Program-made: the position numbers and the translations under genes | Source of the DNA: Pseudomonadota bacterium | Lineage (GTDB): Bacteria > Myxococcota > Polyangia > GCA-2747355 > JACKDQ01 | NCBI GenBank assembly: GCA_030591195.1 | Contig: JAUVBO010000216.1 | Coordinates: 1 to 5,962 of the forward strand | Length of the DNA stretch: 5,962 bases | Direction of reading: 5' to 3' | In this document: one piece after another, positions 1 to 5,168 of the stretch | Position numbering within the stretch: position 1 is the first letter of the stretch | Layout of the letters: each line of letters begins with the position of its first letter | The notes under the pieces: model-generated | What the model was told of the DNA's origin: nothing | The model's database searches: none | What the model saw: only the letters and a program-made list of their open reading frames with translations

Positions 1-439
1 CCTTCAGCGCCAGCGGTCCTCGCACCCGGTTGTCGCCGGTCTGCTGGGCTGTTCTTGGCCTGGCTGCGCCGGGCCACCCCGCAGCGATCATGCGGGCCGA
101 GATGATGCAGAAGACCAGTCCGATCCCCAGGTCGAGCCAGTGGCCGCGCCGGGCCAGGTAGCCGAACGCGAGCGAGCACAGGCCGCTGGCCACGGCGCCG
201 GAGATGATGAGGGGCACGATCGACCCGAGGTTCACCTGTCCCTGTCGCAGGTGACGGTAGCTCCCGCCGATGGTGGTGAAGAGCACCGCCAGGATGCAGG
301 TCCCAGCCGCCTTGGCGGGCGAGAGACCCACGAGGAACCGGAGCAGCGGCATCAGGATGATCCCGCCACCGATTCCGAGGAAGCCACCGAGCACGCCGGC
401 GAACAGACCTCCGCTGAGCAGAACGGGTAGATCAGTCAT
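1..439 (-). CDS. TauE/SafE-family membrane exporter, N-terminal part (gene continues past the left edge)
   Basis: The reverse strand translates from ATG at 439 into 146 residues with no stop before the window edge. The family (formerly DUF81) comprises inner-membrane permeases associated with export of sulfite, sulfoacetate or other sulfur-containing anions; the substrate here cannot be read from sequence. Seen directly: a Gly-rich first membrane segment with GGFLGIGGGIILMP at about residues 18-31, which is the family's N-terminal signature, then hydrophobic segments at about 44-60, 74-95 and 102-120, joined by short basic loops (YRHLRQGQ at 61-68). The second half of the family's two-fold repeat lies outside the window. 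No good Shine-Dalgarno precedes the ATG; an in-frame GTG nine bases upstream is an alternative start. It is divergent from the sigma-54 activator gene at 741, so regulation by that protein is plausible but inferred. Confidence 0.85.
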   Translation of the reverse strand, partial: MTDLPVLLSGGLFAGVLGGFLGIGGGIILMPLLRFLVGLSPAKAAGTCILAVLFTTIGGSYRHLRQGQVNLGSIVPLIISGAVASGLCSLAFGYLARRGHWLDLGIGLVFCIISARMIAAGWPGAARPRTAQQTGDNRVRGPLALK

Positions 440-740
440 CGCTGGCACGCGCGGCGCAAACGCCGTGGATCTGGTCCGCCATTGGCATGGCCCTCGCCGG
501 GCTCGAACGGGGGCCAACGCTACCGCGCGGGGCCGCGATAGAAAAACCAGCGGGTTGCTTTCCCCGCCACCGCATCCGGGACTTATCCGCCCGGGATGTA
601 GCAAGATGGTTGTAATATCAAGGTGAGGGGCGGCGGCAGACAGTTGTCTCCAGGGCCACATTGGAGCTGCAACCTTTGCGGGTCGGGATGGCTGCAACCT
701 TTGCGGGTCGGGATGGCTCCAACCGACGAGCGGTGAGGCG
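440..740. promoter_or_regulatory. Divergent intergenic region between exporter and sigma-54 activator
   Basis: About 300 bases hold the 5' ends of both divergent genes. Most of it shows no coding signal on either strand. The notable content is the tandem 25-bp repeat at 666-724, described separately. There is also an imperfect dyad at 573-598 (CATCCGGG facing CCGGGATG, one mismatch) and a relatively AT-rich patch at 599-620 containing TAATAT at 613-618, which resembles a -10 hexamer but lacks a matching -35. On the minus strand, a GG-N10-GC pair with sigma-54 spacing (549 down to 535) precedes the exporter, but the flanking bases match the -24/-12 consensus poorly. I cannot assign a promoter with confidence. 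Confidence 0.5.
666..724. repeat. Tandem 25-bp direct repeat, two perfect copies plus a partial third
   Basis: Copies at 666-690 and 691-715 are identical over all 25 bases (they begin GCTGCAACCTTTGCGGGTCG and end GGATG). A nine-base partial third copy with one mismatch follows at 716-724. Each full copy contains a short inverted repeat, GCAA-CCT-TTGC. The array is bracketed by a 7-bp inverted repeat, TTGGAGC at 661-667 and GCTCCAA at 716-722. It ends 17 bases before the regulator ATG and lies over 225 bases upstream of the exporter ATG. That position suits an operator or enhancer site for the adjacent activator, but no binding evidence exists. Confidence 0.85.
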
Positions 741-2141
741 ATGTCGAAGCAGGGCTGCATGACCGAAACGGGAGTCTCGGGCCTCTCACCCGAGCGGTTC
801 GAGGCGGTGCTGAGCAGCATCTCCGACGGGGTGTTCACCGTCGACCTCGACCGGCGGATCACCTGCTTCAACCGCGCGGCGGAGTTGATCACGGGGTTTT
901 CCCGCGAGGACGCCATCGGTCGCCCCTGCCATGAGGTCTTTCGCGCCAATATCTGCAAGGACGCCTGCGCCCTGCGCTACACGGTGGAGACCGGCCGCCC
1001 GGTGGTCGACCTGATGGTTCACATCACCACCTCCACGGGCGAGGAGGTGCCCGTCAGCGTCTCCACCGCGCTGTTCCGCGACAAGGACGGGGTGGTCCAC
1101 GGGGGCGTGGAGACCTTCCGCGACCTGCGCCAGGTCGAGGCGCTGCGCCGGCAGGTGGCGCAGCGCTACGGCTTCAAGGACATCATCAGTCGTAGCGCCG
1201 CGATGCGGCGGGTGCTCGAGACCCTGCCCACCATCGCGGAGAGCGAGAGCACGGTGCTGATCACGGGCGAGAGCGGCACGGGCAAGGAGCTGGTGGCGCA
1301 GGCGATCCACGACCTCAGCGGGCGATCGGACGGCCCGTTCGTTGCCGTCAACGCCGCGGGCATCCCGGATACGCTGATGGAAGCGGAGCTCTTCGGCTAC
1401 GAGCGGGGCGCGTTCACCGGAGCCGTCAAGGCCAAACCTGGCCGCTTCGCCAGGGCGGAGGGGGGGACGCTGTTCCTCGACGAGATCGGCGACCTCCCCC
1501 TTCACCTCCAGGCGAAGCTGCTGAGGGTGCTCCAGGAGCGGACCTATGAGCCGCTGGGCGGCGTCCGGACGCTGAAGGCCAACGCACGGATCGTCGCCGC
1601 CACCAACCGCGACCTGGGGGCGATGACTGCCGACGGCAGCTTCCGCGAAGATCTCTACTATCGCTTCAACGTCTTCGAGATCGCCATCCCTCCCCTGCGC
1701 GAGCGGATGGAAGACGTGCCTCTGCTGGTGGAGCACTTCGTGCGCACCCTCTCGGTCGTCCAGGACAAGAACATCGCCGGCGTCTCCCCGGAGGTGCTCG
1801 CGATCCTGATGGCGCACGACTACCCGGGTAACGTTCGCGAGCTGAAGAACGTGGTGGAGCACGGCTTCGTGCTGTCGCCGGGCAGCATGATCAGGCCGGA
1901 GCACCTCCCCCCGGCGCTGAAGTCTGCGACGACCAGCTCCGGCGAAGGTCCATCGGAATCATCCGGGAGCCTGGAGGACCTCGAGCGGCACTACATCCTC
2001 GCTGCACTGCGGCACAACGACAACAACCGGCTCGCCACGGCCCGGCAGCTGGGTATCCACAAGTCCACCCTCTTCCGCAAGATCCGCAAGCTCGGGATCG
2101 CGCTCCCCGCCACCGACGGCCGCGCCAAGAGCCACCGCTAG
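741..2141 (+). CDS. Sigma-54-dependent transcriptional activator (PAS - AAA+ - Fis HTH)
   Basis: A 466-residue bacterial enhancer-binding protein that should remodel sigma-54 RNA polymerase by ATP hydrolysis. Domains: PAS sensor at about 18-128; AAA+ at about 147-378 with Walker A GESGTGKE (176-183), the sigma-54 contact loop GAFTGA (223-228), Walker [11 protein letters not shown] (241-250), sensor I ATNRD (287-291), [12 protein letters not shown] (301-312) and the sensor II region [10 protein letters not shown] (361-370); a Ser/Gly-rich linker at about 395-410; and a Fis-type HTH at about 411-455. All catalytic motifs look intact. There is no receiver domain, so the PAS domain is the likely input. 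It contains Cys63, Cys72 and Cys76 in a C-x8-C-x3-C pattern, suggesting a metal, Fe-S or thiol sensor (inference). The start is uncertain: GGTGAGG at 732-738 is very close to the ATG at 741, and Met7 (759) is an alternative with AGGG four bases upstream. The tandem repeat just upstream and the divergent exporter are its likeliest local targets. Confidence 0.96.
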   Translation: MSKQGCMTETGVSGLSPERFEAVLSSISDGVFTVDLDRRITCFNRAAELITGFSREDAIGRPCHEVFRANICKDACALRYTVETGRPVVDLMVHITTSTGEEVPVSVSTALFRDKDGVVHGGVETFRDLRQVEALRRQVAQRYGFKDIISRSAAMRRVLETLPTIAESESTVLITGESGTGKELVAQAIHDLSGRSDGPFVAVNAAGIPDTLMEAELFGYERGAFTGAVKAKPGRFARAEGGTLFLDEIGDLPLHLQAKLLRVLQERTYEPLGGVRTLKANARIVAATNRDLGAMTADGSFREDLYYRFNVFEIAIPPLRERMEDVPLLVEHFVRTLSVVQDKNIAGVSPEVLAILMAHDYPGNVRELKNVVEHGFVLSPGSMIRPEHLPPALKSATTSSGEGPSESSGSLEDLERHYILAALRHNDNNRLATARQLGIHKSTLFRKIRKLGIALPATDGRAKSHR

Positions 2142-2272
2142 CCCCAAGCCGTCCGGTTTCTCCGGTTCGCGCTCCCCCCGCTTCGGCCTGCAAGAAACTC
2201 GAGCGGCTGCTGCGCTACGCCCTTCGCCCACCCTTCGCCGCGCGCCGGCTGTCTTGGACGCGCGATGGCAAG

Positions 2273-2313
2273 GTTCGCCTCGCGCTGCGCGGGCACAGAG
2301 CGAACGCCGCGAG
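2273..2313 (+). promoter_or_regulatory. Interlocked complementary segments (possible pseudoknot or switch) upstream of the cold-shock gene
   Basis: Four 6-base segments occur in the order A-B-A'-B': GTTCGC (2273-2278), CTCGCG (2279-2284), GCGAAC (2300-2305) and CGCGAG (2308-2313). A pairs perfectly with A' and B with B'. In RNA they would form either mutually exclusive hairpins or an H-type pseudoknot. Short stems arise easily by chance in GC-rich DNA, and it is not known whether this stretch is transcribed with the downstream gene. Confidence 0.3.
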
Positions 2314-2363
2314 TCAGAATACTCCTTGCACTTCCTTCCTCTGTGGAGCACAAGAATTCCTAC

Positions 2364-2430
2364 GTCTTCGCGGTTCCTCGGTACAGTTCCGCAGGCCCCG
2401 CGAAGATCGGTCAGGCGGCCGACCTCCGAT
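2364..2430 (+). promoter_or_regulatory. Two adjacent RNA hairpins in the cold-shock gene leader
   Basis: Hairpin 1 has a perfect 9-bp stem, TCTTCGCGG (2365-2373) with CCGCGAAGA (2398-2406), extendable by a G-U pair. It encloses a second stem, CCTCGG (2376-2381) with CCG (2389-2391) plus AGG (2393-2395) across one bulged base. Hairpin 2 pairs ATCGG (2406-2410) with CCGAT (2426-2430), with further TC/GA pairing inside; it shares bases 2406-2407 with hairpin 1, so the two may compete. No T tract follows, so this is not an intrinsic terminator. The pair ends 14 bases before the Shine-Dalgarno. Cold-shock mRNAs such as E. coli cspA carry structured leaders that act in temperature control; a similar role here is inferred. 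Confidence 0.5.
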
Positions 2431-2443
2431 TTGGTCGTCAAGC

Positions 2444-2448
2444 AGGAG
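2444..2448 (+). promoter_or_regulatory. Shine-Dalgarno that fixes a TTG start
   Basis: AGGAG at 2444-2448 lies seven bases before TTG at 2456. There is no ATG near the expected N-terminus of the cold-shock protein. The residues after TTG (DKGTVKWFN) match the family's normal beginning, so TTG is the best start. Confidence 0.8.
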
Positions 2449-2455
2449 CAAGGTT

Positions 2456-2656
2456 TTGGACAAAGGCACAGTGAAGTGGTTCAACGATTCTAAGGGTTTT
2501 GGGTTCATCACGCGGGACAGTGGCCCCGACGTGTTTGTGCATCACAACGCTATCCAGGGCGAGGGCTTCAAGACGCTCGCCGAGGGTGACCAGGTGGAGT
2601 TTGACGTCGAGCAGGGGCCGAAGGGTCCAGCCGCCGCCAACGTTCGCCGCTGCTAG
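2456..2656 (+). CDS. CspA-family cold-shock domain protein
   Basis: This is a complete 66-residue single cold-shock domain (OB fold), the normal length for the family. These small cytoplasmic proteins bind single-stranded RNA and DNA through surface aromatic residues and act as RNA chaperones or in cold adaptation and growth-phase control. Seen directly: GTVKWFN at residues 4-10, the RNP1 motif KGFGFI at 13-18, the RNP2 motif VFVHH at 26-30 and the late strand EGDQVEFDV at 43-51, followed by the usual [10 protein letters not shown] segment. It ends in RRC with a terminal Cys, which is mildly unusual. The start is TTG, supported by AGGAG seven bases upstream. It is monocistronic: a structured leader precedes it and a strong terminator follows within 60 bases. 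Which paralogue it represents, and whether cold actually induces it, cannot be told from sequence. Confidence 0.97.
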   Translation: MDKGTVKWFNDSKGFGFITRDSGPDVFVHHNAIQGEGFKTLAEGDQVEFDVEQGPKGPAAANVRRC

Positions 2657-2681
2657 CACAGCACAAGCACAAGCCGTGACG

Positions 2682-2714
2682 AGGGGTGGGTCGATGACCC
2701 GCCCCTTTTTTTTT
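2682..2714 (+). terminator. Rho-independent terminator of the cold-shock gene
   Basis: GGGGTGGGTC (2683-2692) pairs with GACCCGCCCC (2696-2705) through ten pairs including one G-U, with a three-base loop GAT. An outer A-T pair (2682 with 2706) can be added. Nine T residues follow at 2706-2714. It begins about 25 bases after the cold-shock stop codon and works in the + direction only, since there is no T run on the opposite strand. Confidence 0.95.
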
Positions 2715-2760
2715 GTGGCGCGCCCACCGCTGGTCGAGGACTGATCGTCCAGCGAGGGGG

Positions 2761-2780
2761 GGAGATCAGGGGAGATCAGG
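2761..2780. repeat. Tandem 10-bp direct repeat
   Basis: GGAGATCAGG occurs twice back to back at 2761-2770 and 2771-2780, in the gap between the cold-shock terminator and the minus-strand gene remnant. It may be replication slippage; no function is evident. Confidence 0.7.
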
Positions 2781-2820
2781 GGCCCGTTTCGCGGTGCCCC
2801 CGGCTGGAGGGTGGAGCGGT

Positions 2821-2970
2821 CTAGCGGAGCGTGCCCTTGTAGACCGACGTCCATTGCTTCTTCTTGACGTTGTCGGTGGTGTAGTCGGGCAGGATCATCG
2901 GGGCCATGCGCTCGTGGCCGGCCTGCAGGACCAGGAAGCCAGCGTTCATCTCATTGTTGGCGATCGTCTC
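2821..2970 (-). pseudogene. Orphan C-terminal fragment of an unrecognised protein
   Basis: Reading leftward, the frame ends at TAG (2823-2821) and has clean high-GC third positions over about 45-50 codons. The protein segment includes NNEMNAGFLVLQAGHERM, then ILPDYTTDNVKKKQW, and ends VYKGTLR. It looks like genuine conserved coding sequence, but I do not recognise the family. An internal ATG at 2949 would give only 42 residues with no Shine-Dalgarno case made. Upstream (about 2971-3112) the frame stays open, but the translation turns into Arg/Ser/Cys-rich sequence that does not look like continuing protein. The best reading is that the 5' part of the gene was lost by recombination or insertion near 2970-3015. 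A genuine 42-residue small protein is a weaker alternative. Confidence 0.45.
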
Positions 2971-3017
2971 TCTGCCCGCCGACGGTGCGTGGCTCCTCGA
3001 GACGGAGCGTCCGATGG

Positions 3018-3113
3018 AGAAACACGACCGCCTGGTCGCGTATCGCCGATGGACGCCGCATCCGCAGCAGAAACACGACCAGGCGGTCGCGTATCGTCGG
3101 CGGATGTCGCATC
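3018..3113. repeat. Degenerate direct repeat, 45-bp units at 51-bp spacing
   Basis: Copies at 3018-3062 and 3069-3113 share AGAAACACGACC, TCGCGTATCG and CGCATC blocks in the same order and spacing, with about a dozen differences. The period of 51 bases is 17 codons. On the + strand the copies read EKHDRLVAYRRWTPH and QKHDQAVAYRRRMSH, and some differences (CGC/CGT, CGA/CGG) are synonymous in that frame, hinting at past coding on the + strand. The second copy overlaps the stop of the minus-strand HTH-like frame by one base. Confidence 0.65.
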
Positions 3114-3358
3114 TAGCGCGGGAGCGTCACGCCGTGGCCAAGGCGCTGGCGGGTGCGCGCGTGACGGAGGCCGAGCTGGAGCTTGACGGCGCGTACCAGC
3201 TCTGGCGCTGCTGGCGCTGCTGGCTCGCGGCGAAGCGCGGCGACCGTGGCACGGTGCAGGCCGAGCAGCCTGCCGATCTGCGGCGATGTCAGCCGGTCCG
3301 CGGCGATCTCGATCACCGCTCGCCGACCTGCGATGGCTGGTGCCGATTTCGCGCGCAA
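3113..3358 (-). CDS. Small putative helix-turn-helix protein or gene remnant
   Basis: This is an 81-residue frame from TTG at 3358 to a TAG at 3115-3113. The segment LTSPQIGRLLGLHRATVAAL (residues 24-43) has the pattern of a helix-turn-helix, with an Ala/Pro-rich stretch (AAPAAPEL) after it and a basic tail. A DNA-binding role is inferred from this motif alone. The frame stays open upstream with Ala-rich sequence (APPDAAAAALALPD), so the TTG start is arbitrary and the piece may be the 3' end of a longer, frameshifted gene whose other part is at 3313-3675. The codon-aligned + strand frame is also open and has a plausible ATG with GGAG at 3004-3007, so the coding strand is not certain. Confidence 0.4.
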   Translation of the reverse strand: MRAKSAPAIAGRRAVIEIAADRLTSPQIGRLLGLHRATVAALRREPAAPAAPELVRAVKLQLGLRHARTRQRLGHGVTLPR

Positions 3359-3675
3359 GTCAGGCAGCGCGAGGGCAGCGGCCGCAGCATCGGGCGGCGC
3401 CTCGAGCGGGGCCCGTTGGTGGGCTCGAGTCGGTCGAGACCGAGGCAGCCGAGCAGGTCCTGGCGATTGACCCGCGGCAGGGCTCGACGCACCGCGGCGC
3501 AGGTGTGGAGACCCAGCAGGCGCAGGCCGAGCAGGTCTGGCAGGTTGGATCCTTCGGCGAGCGTCTGGCGGAGGTCCCGGACGACGGCACGGCGGCGGGC
3601 TGACCGCGCGATCGGCCGGTCTCGTCGCGGTTCAGAACGAGTCGGGTCCGCTGACCTGCTAAGGTCGGCCCCATG
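3313..3675 (-). pseudogene. Start-less coding-like frame, unrecognised
   Basis: Between a TGA at 3678-3676 and a TGA at 3315-3313 the minus strand is open, with strongly GC-biased third positions over roughly 3420-3600. The translation includes VVRDLRQTLAEGSNLPDLLG and, after a few residues, AAVRRALPRVNRQDLLGCLG, a Leu/Arg-rich helical pattern. The only in-frame ATG or GTG codons fall deep inside, so no intact gene can begin here. After about 3410 the likely coding phase appears to pass to the HTH-like frame at 3113-3358, as if one frameshift separates two parts of a single former gene. I do not recognise the family. It may also be noncoding GC-rich sequence. Confidence 0.3.
3653..3666 (+). 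promoter_or_regulatory. Small dyad covering the lipoprotein ribosome binding site
   Basis: GACCT (3653-3657) and AGGTC (3662-3666) are perfect inverted repeats with a four-base loop, seven bases before the ATG at 3673. The probable Shine-Dalgarno AAGG (3661-3664) lies inside it. A five-base stem is weak, so a role in limiting translation is only a possibility. Confidence 0.3.
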
Positions 3676-5103
3676 TCACTCGCCGCAGCGCGCCCGGAGC
3701 GCTCTCTGATCGTCCTGGTTGTCCTGGCCCTCGCGGGCGGCTGTGCTGGCGAGGTCCGGTCCCCGGATGGTGCGGGGGGCGATGGCGGCGCTCGGATCGA
3801 CGTGGCCGACAGCGCTCTGCCGGTCGACAGCGCCCTGCCGGCTGACGGCGCGGCCGCGCTCGACGTGGTCCCGTCGACCGACGGCGCGATGGGCCAAGAC
3901 GCCGTCGAGCCGCCGCCAGCCGATGCCCAGCCGCCGGCGGACGCCAAGCCCCCGCCCGCCGGGGCCTGTCCCGAGCTCGTGCCCCTGCGCGACAAGGCGG
4001 TGGACAGCAGCGCGGCCCTGCAGCTCTGCATCGACCGGACCTCCCCGGGCGGGACGCTCGAGCTGCCCGCGGGGCGCTACCACCTGGCGGACCAGGTCAA
4101 GCTGACGCAGCCGCTGACCCTGCGCACGGCCGGCAGCGCGGGCGCGCCGCCCTGCGGGGTCAGCGGGGCCTGCGCCGAGCTCGTCGCCCTGCCGGCGCTG
4201 ACGGCCAACTTCGGCCTGCTGCGCGTCGAGGGCAGCGGGCTGCACGTCGACCACCTGGTGCTCGACGGCAACCGCCAGGGGCGCGCCGGCACCGCGGCCC
4301 ACGCCGCCTGTGTCGCGGGCAACAACGCGCCCGGCCACAACGGCATCTTCTCCTGCAGCAGCTGCTCGCTGACCAACAGCAGCTCGAACAATGCGCTGTG
4401 CGGCACCGGCCTGGTGGTCACCGGCAGCGCGACCAACGTCACCATCGCCGACAGCACCTTCGCCAACAACGGCCGGCACGACCAGCAGAACCTCTGGTCC
4501 GACGGGCTGACGGTCCACGACGCCAAGCAGTCGACCTTCGTCAACAACGTCTTTGTCGACAACACCGACGTCGACCTGATCTTCGGCGGCTGCCAGCAGT
4601 GCGTGATCCAGAACAACACCATCACCCACACCGCCGATCCCGCCGCCGGGGCCTTCGCTGCGCTGATGATCCAGAAGTGGCCCTCGACCAGCGGCAACTA
4701 CCAGGACGTCGACGTCTCGGGCAACAAGGTCGACTGCGGGCCCCTGCGGGCCTGCGGCTCGGGGCTCTACATCGGCTCCGAGTCCTGGTACCCCGAAACG
4801 CCCTACGGCACGCTGACTCCCGGGACCACCAGCGGGTCGATCCACCACAACAGCGTGGTCAACGCGATGAACGGCCTGTACATCGCCGCCATCGGGCTGA
4901 CGATCTACCAGAACAGCGTGCTCAACGCCCACGGGGTGCCGATCCCCAACTCGTGTCACAAGTCGATCGTCAGCGCCACGCCCTACGTCGTGTCGCCGAC
5001 GGCCAAGTCGATCCACTTCATGGGTGAAAACGTCGACCCGGCGATGAAGATCCACTTCAGCAACGCCGACTGGTCGGGCTGCATCCCCAACTACCCGTTC
5101 TGA
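3673..5103 (+). CDS. Secreted lipoprotein with right-handed parallel beta-helix domain
   Basis: A 476-residue protein predicted to be exported and lipid-anchored. A basic N-terminus (RPER) is followed by a hydrophobic core (LIVLVVLALAGG) and Cys24, giving a lipobox-like LAGGC. Residues 25-98 are a low-complexity Asp/Ala/Pro/Gly linker, probably a flexible tether. From about Cys99 the protein is a beta-helix: an N-terminal cap region (SAALQLCIDRT, GGTLELPAGRYHL) and then repeated coils such as HVDHLVLDGN, NVTIADSTFANN, STFVNNVFVDN, CVIQNNTITH, VDVSGNKVDC and SIHHNSVV. Such folds occur in pectate lyases, polysaccharide hydrolases and surface adhesins; no catalytic residues can be assigned, so polysaccharide binding or cleavage is inferred. 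The domain has many closely spaced Cys pairs (CSSC, CQQC, CGVSGAC, CGPLRAC), which fits disulfides outside the cytoplasm. The start is supported by AAGG eight bases upstream and by the signal sequence. It is convergent with the transposase frame and does not appear to be in an operon. Confidence 0.93.
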   Translation: MSLAAARPERSLIVLVVLALAGGCAGEVRSPDGAGGDGGARIDVADSALPVDSALPADGAAALDVVPSTDGAMGQDAVEPPPADAQPPADAKPPPAGACPELVPLRDKAVDSSAALQLCIDRTSPGGTLELPAGRYHLADQVKLTQPLTLRTAGSAGAPPCGVSGACAELVALPALTANFGLLRVEGSGLHVDHLVLDGNRQGRAGTAAHAACVAGNNAPGHNGIFSCSSCSLTNSSSNNALCGTGLVVTGSATNVTIADSTFANNGRHDQQNLWSDGLTVHDAKQSTFVNNVFVDNTDVDLIFGGCQQCVIQNNTITHTADPAAGAFAALMIQKWPSTSGNYQDVDVSGNKVDCGPLRACGSGLYIGSESWYPETPYGTLTPGTTSGSIHHNSVVNAMNGLYIAAIGLTIYQNSVLNAHGVPIPNSCHKSIVSATPYVVSPTAKSIHFMGENVDPAMKIHFSNADWSGCIPNYPF

Positions 5104-5168
5104 GCCGACCCAGGCGCTCCCGGCAGCATGGCGGCGTCGGACCGCTTGGGGGCGCCGTCGTCAGGTGG

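Larger units (their letters stand above)
2142..2455 (+). other. Intergenic region and probable 5' leader of the cold-shock gene
   Basis: No protein-coding gene is supported here; open frames on both strands lack family features. The region after the activator stop shows no convincing terminator (only a small CCGG-TTTCT-CCGG dyad near 2160). The right-hand part is rich in complementary segments, described separately at 2273-2313 and 2364-2430, and ends in the Shine-Dalgarno at 2444-2448. I could not find a clear -35/-10 pair. TTGCAC at 2327-2332 resembles a -35 but has no good -10 partner. Confidence 0.5.

Noticed and set aside
443..458. Near-match to a sigma-54 promoter on the + strand (TGGCAC, five bases, GCGCA)
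   Set aside because: The -24 half is perfect and the GG/GC spacing is right, but the -12 half lacks TT. It points away from the exporter and would leave about 270 bases of leader before the activator. GG-N10-GC is common by chance in GC-rich DNA; a second such chance pair occurs at 483-498.
689..706. TGGCTGCAACCTTTGC within the tandem repeats as a sigma-54 promoter
   Set aside because: GG and GC are separated by 11 bases instead of the required 10, and the element recurs as part of the repeat unit, so it fits a binding-site repeat better than a promoter.
786..1904. Long open frame antisense to the sigma-54 activator
   Set aside because: It is a shadow of the strongly GC-biased real gene. 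The translation is His/Asp/Val/Arg-rich, has no family features and lies entirely under a gene with intact motifs.
2254..2320. Possible tRNA-like segment (GGTTCGCC near 2272)
   Set aside because: No acceptor stem, anticodon arm or properly spaced D and T arms could be built.
2728..2754. CGCTGG / CCAGCG dyad as a terminator for the minus-strand remnant
   Set aside because: No T run follows on the minus strand, and the dyad has a 15-base loop.
3014..3709. A + strand frame of about 231 codons starting at ATG 3014 with GGAG upstream
   Set aside because: Beyond about codon 80 it becomes Arg/Ser-rich shadow-like sequence and runs 37 bases into the lipoprotein gene. I could not support it as a full gene, although its first part is kept as an open question in the findings.
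3676..5055. A 459-codon open frame antisense to the beta-helix lipoprotein
   Set aside because: Same cause: GC-biased third positions keep the opposite strand open. The + strand has a signal peptide, lipobox and repeat fold.
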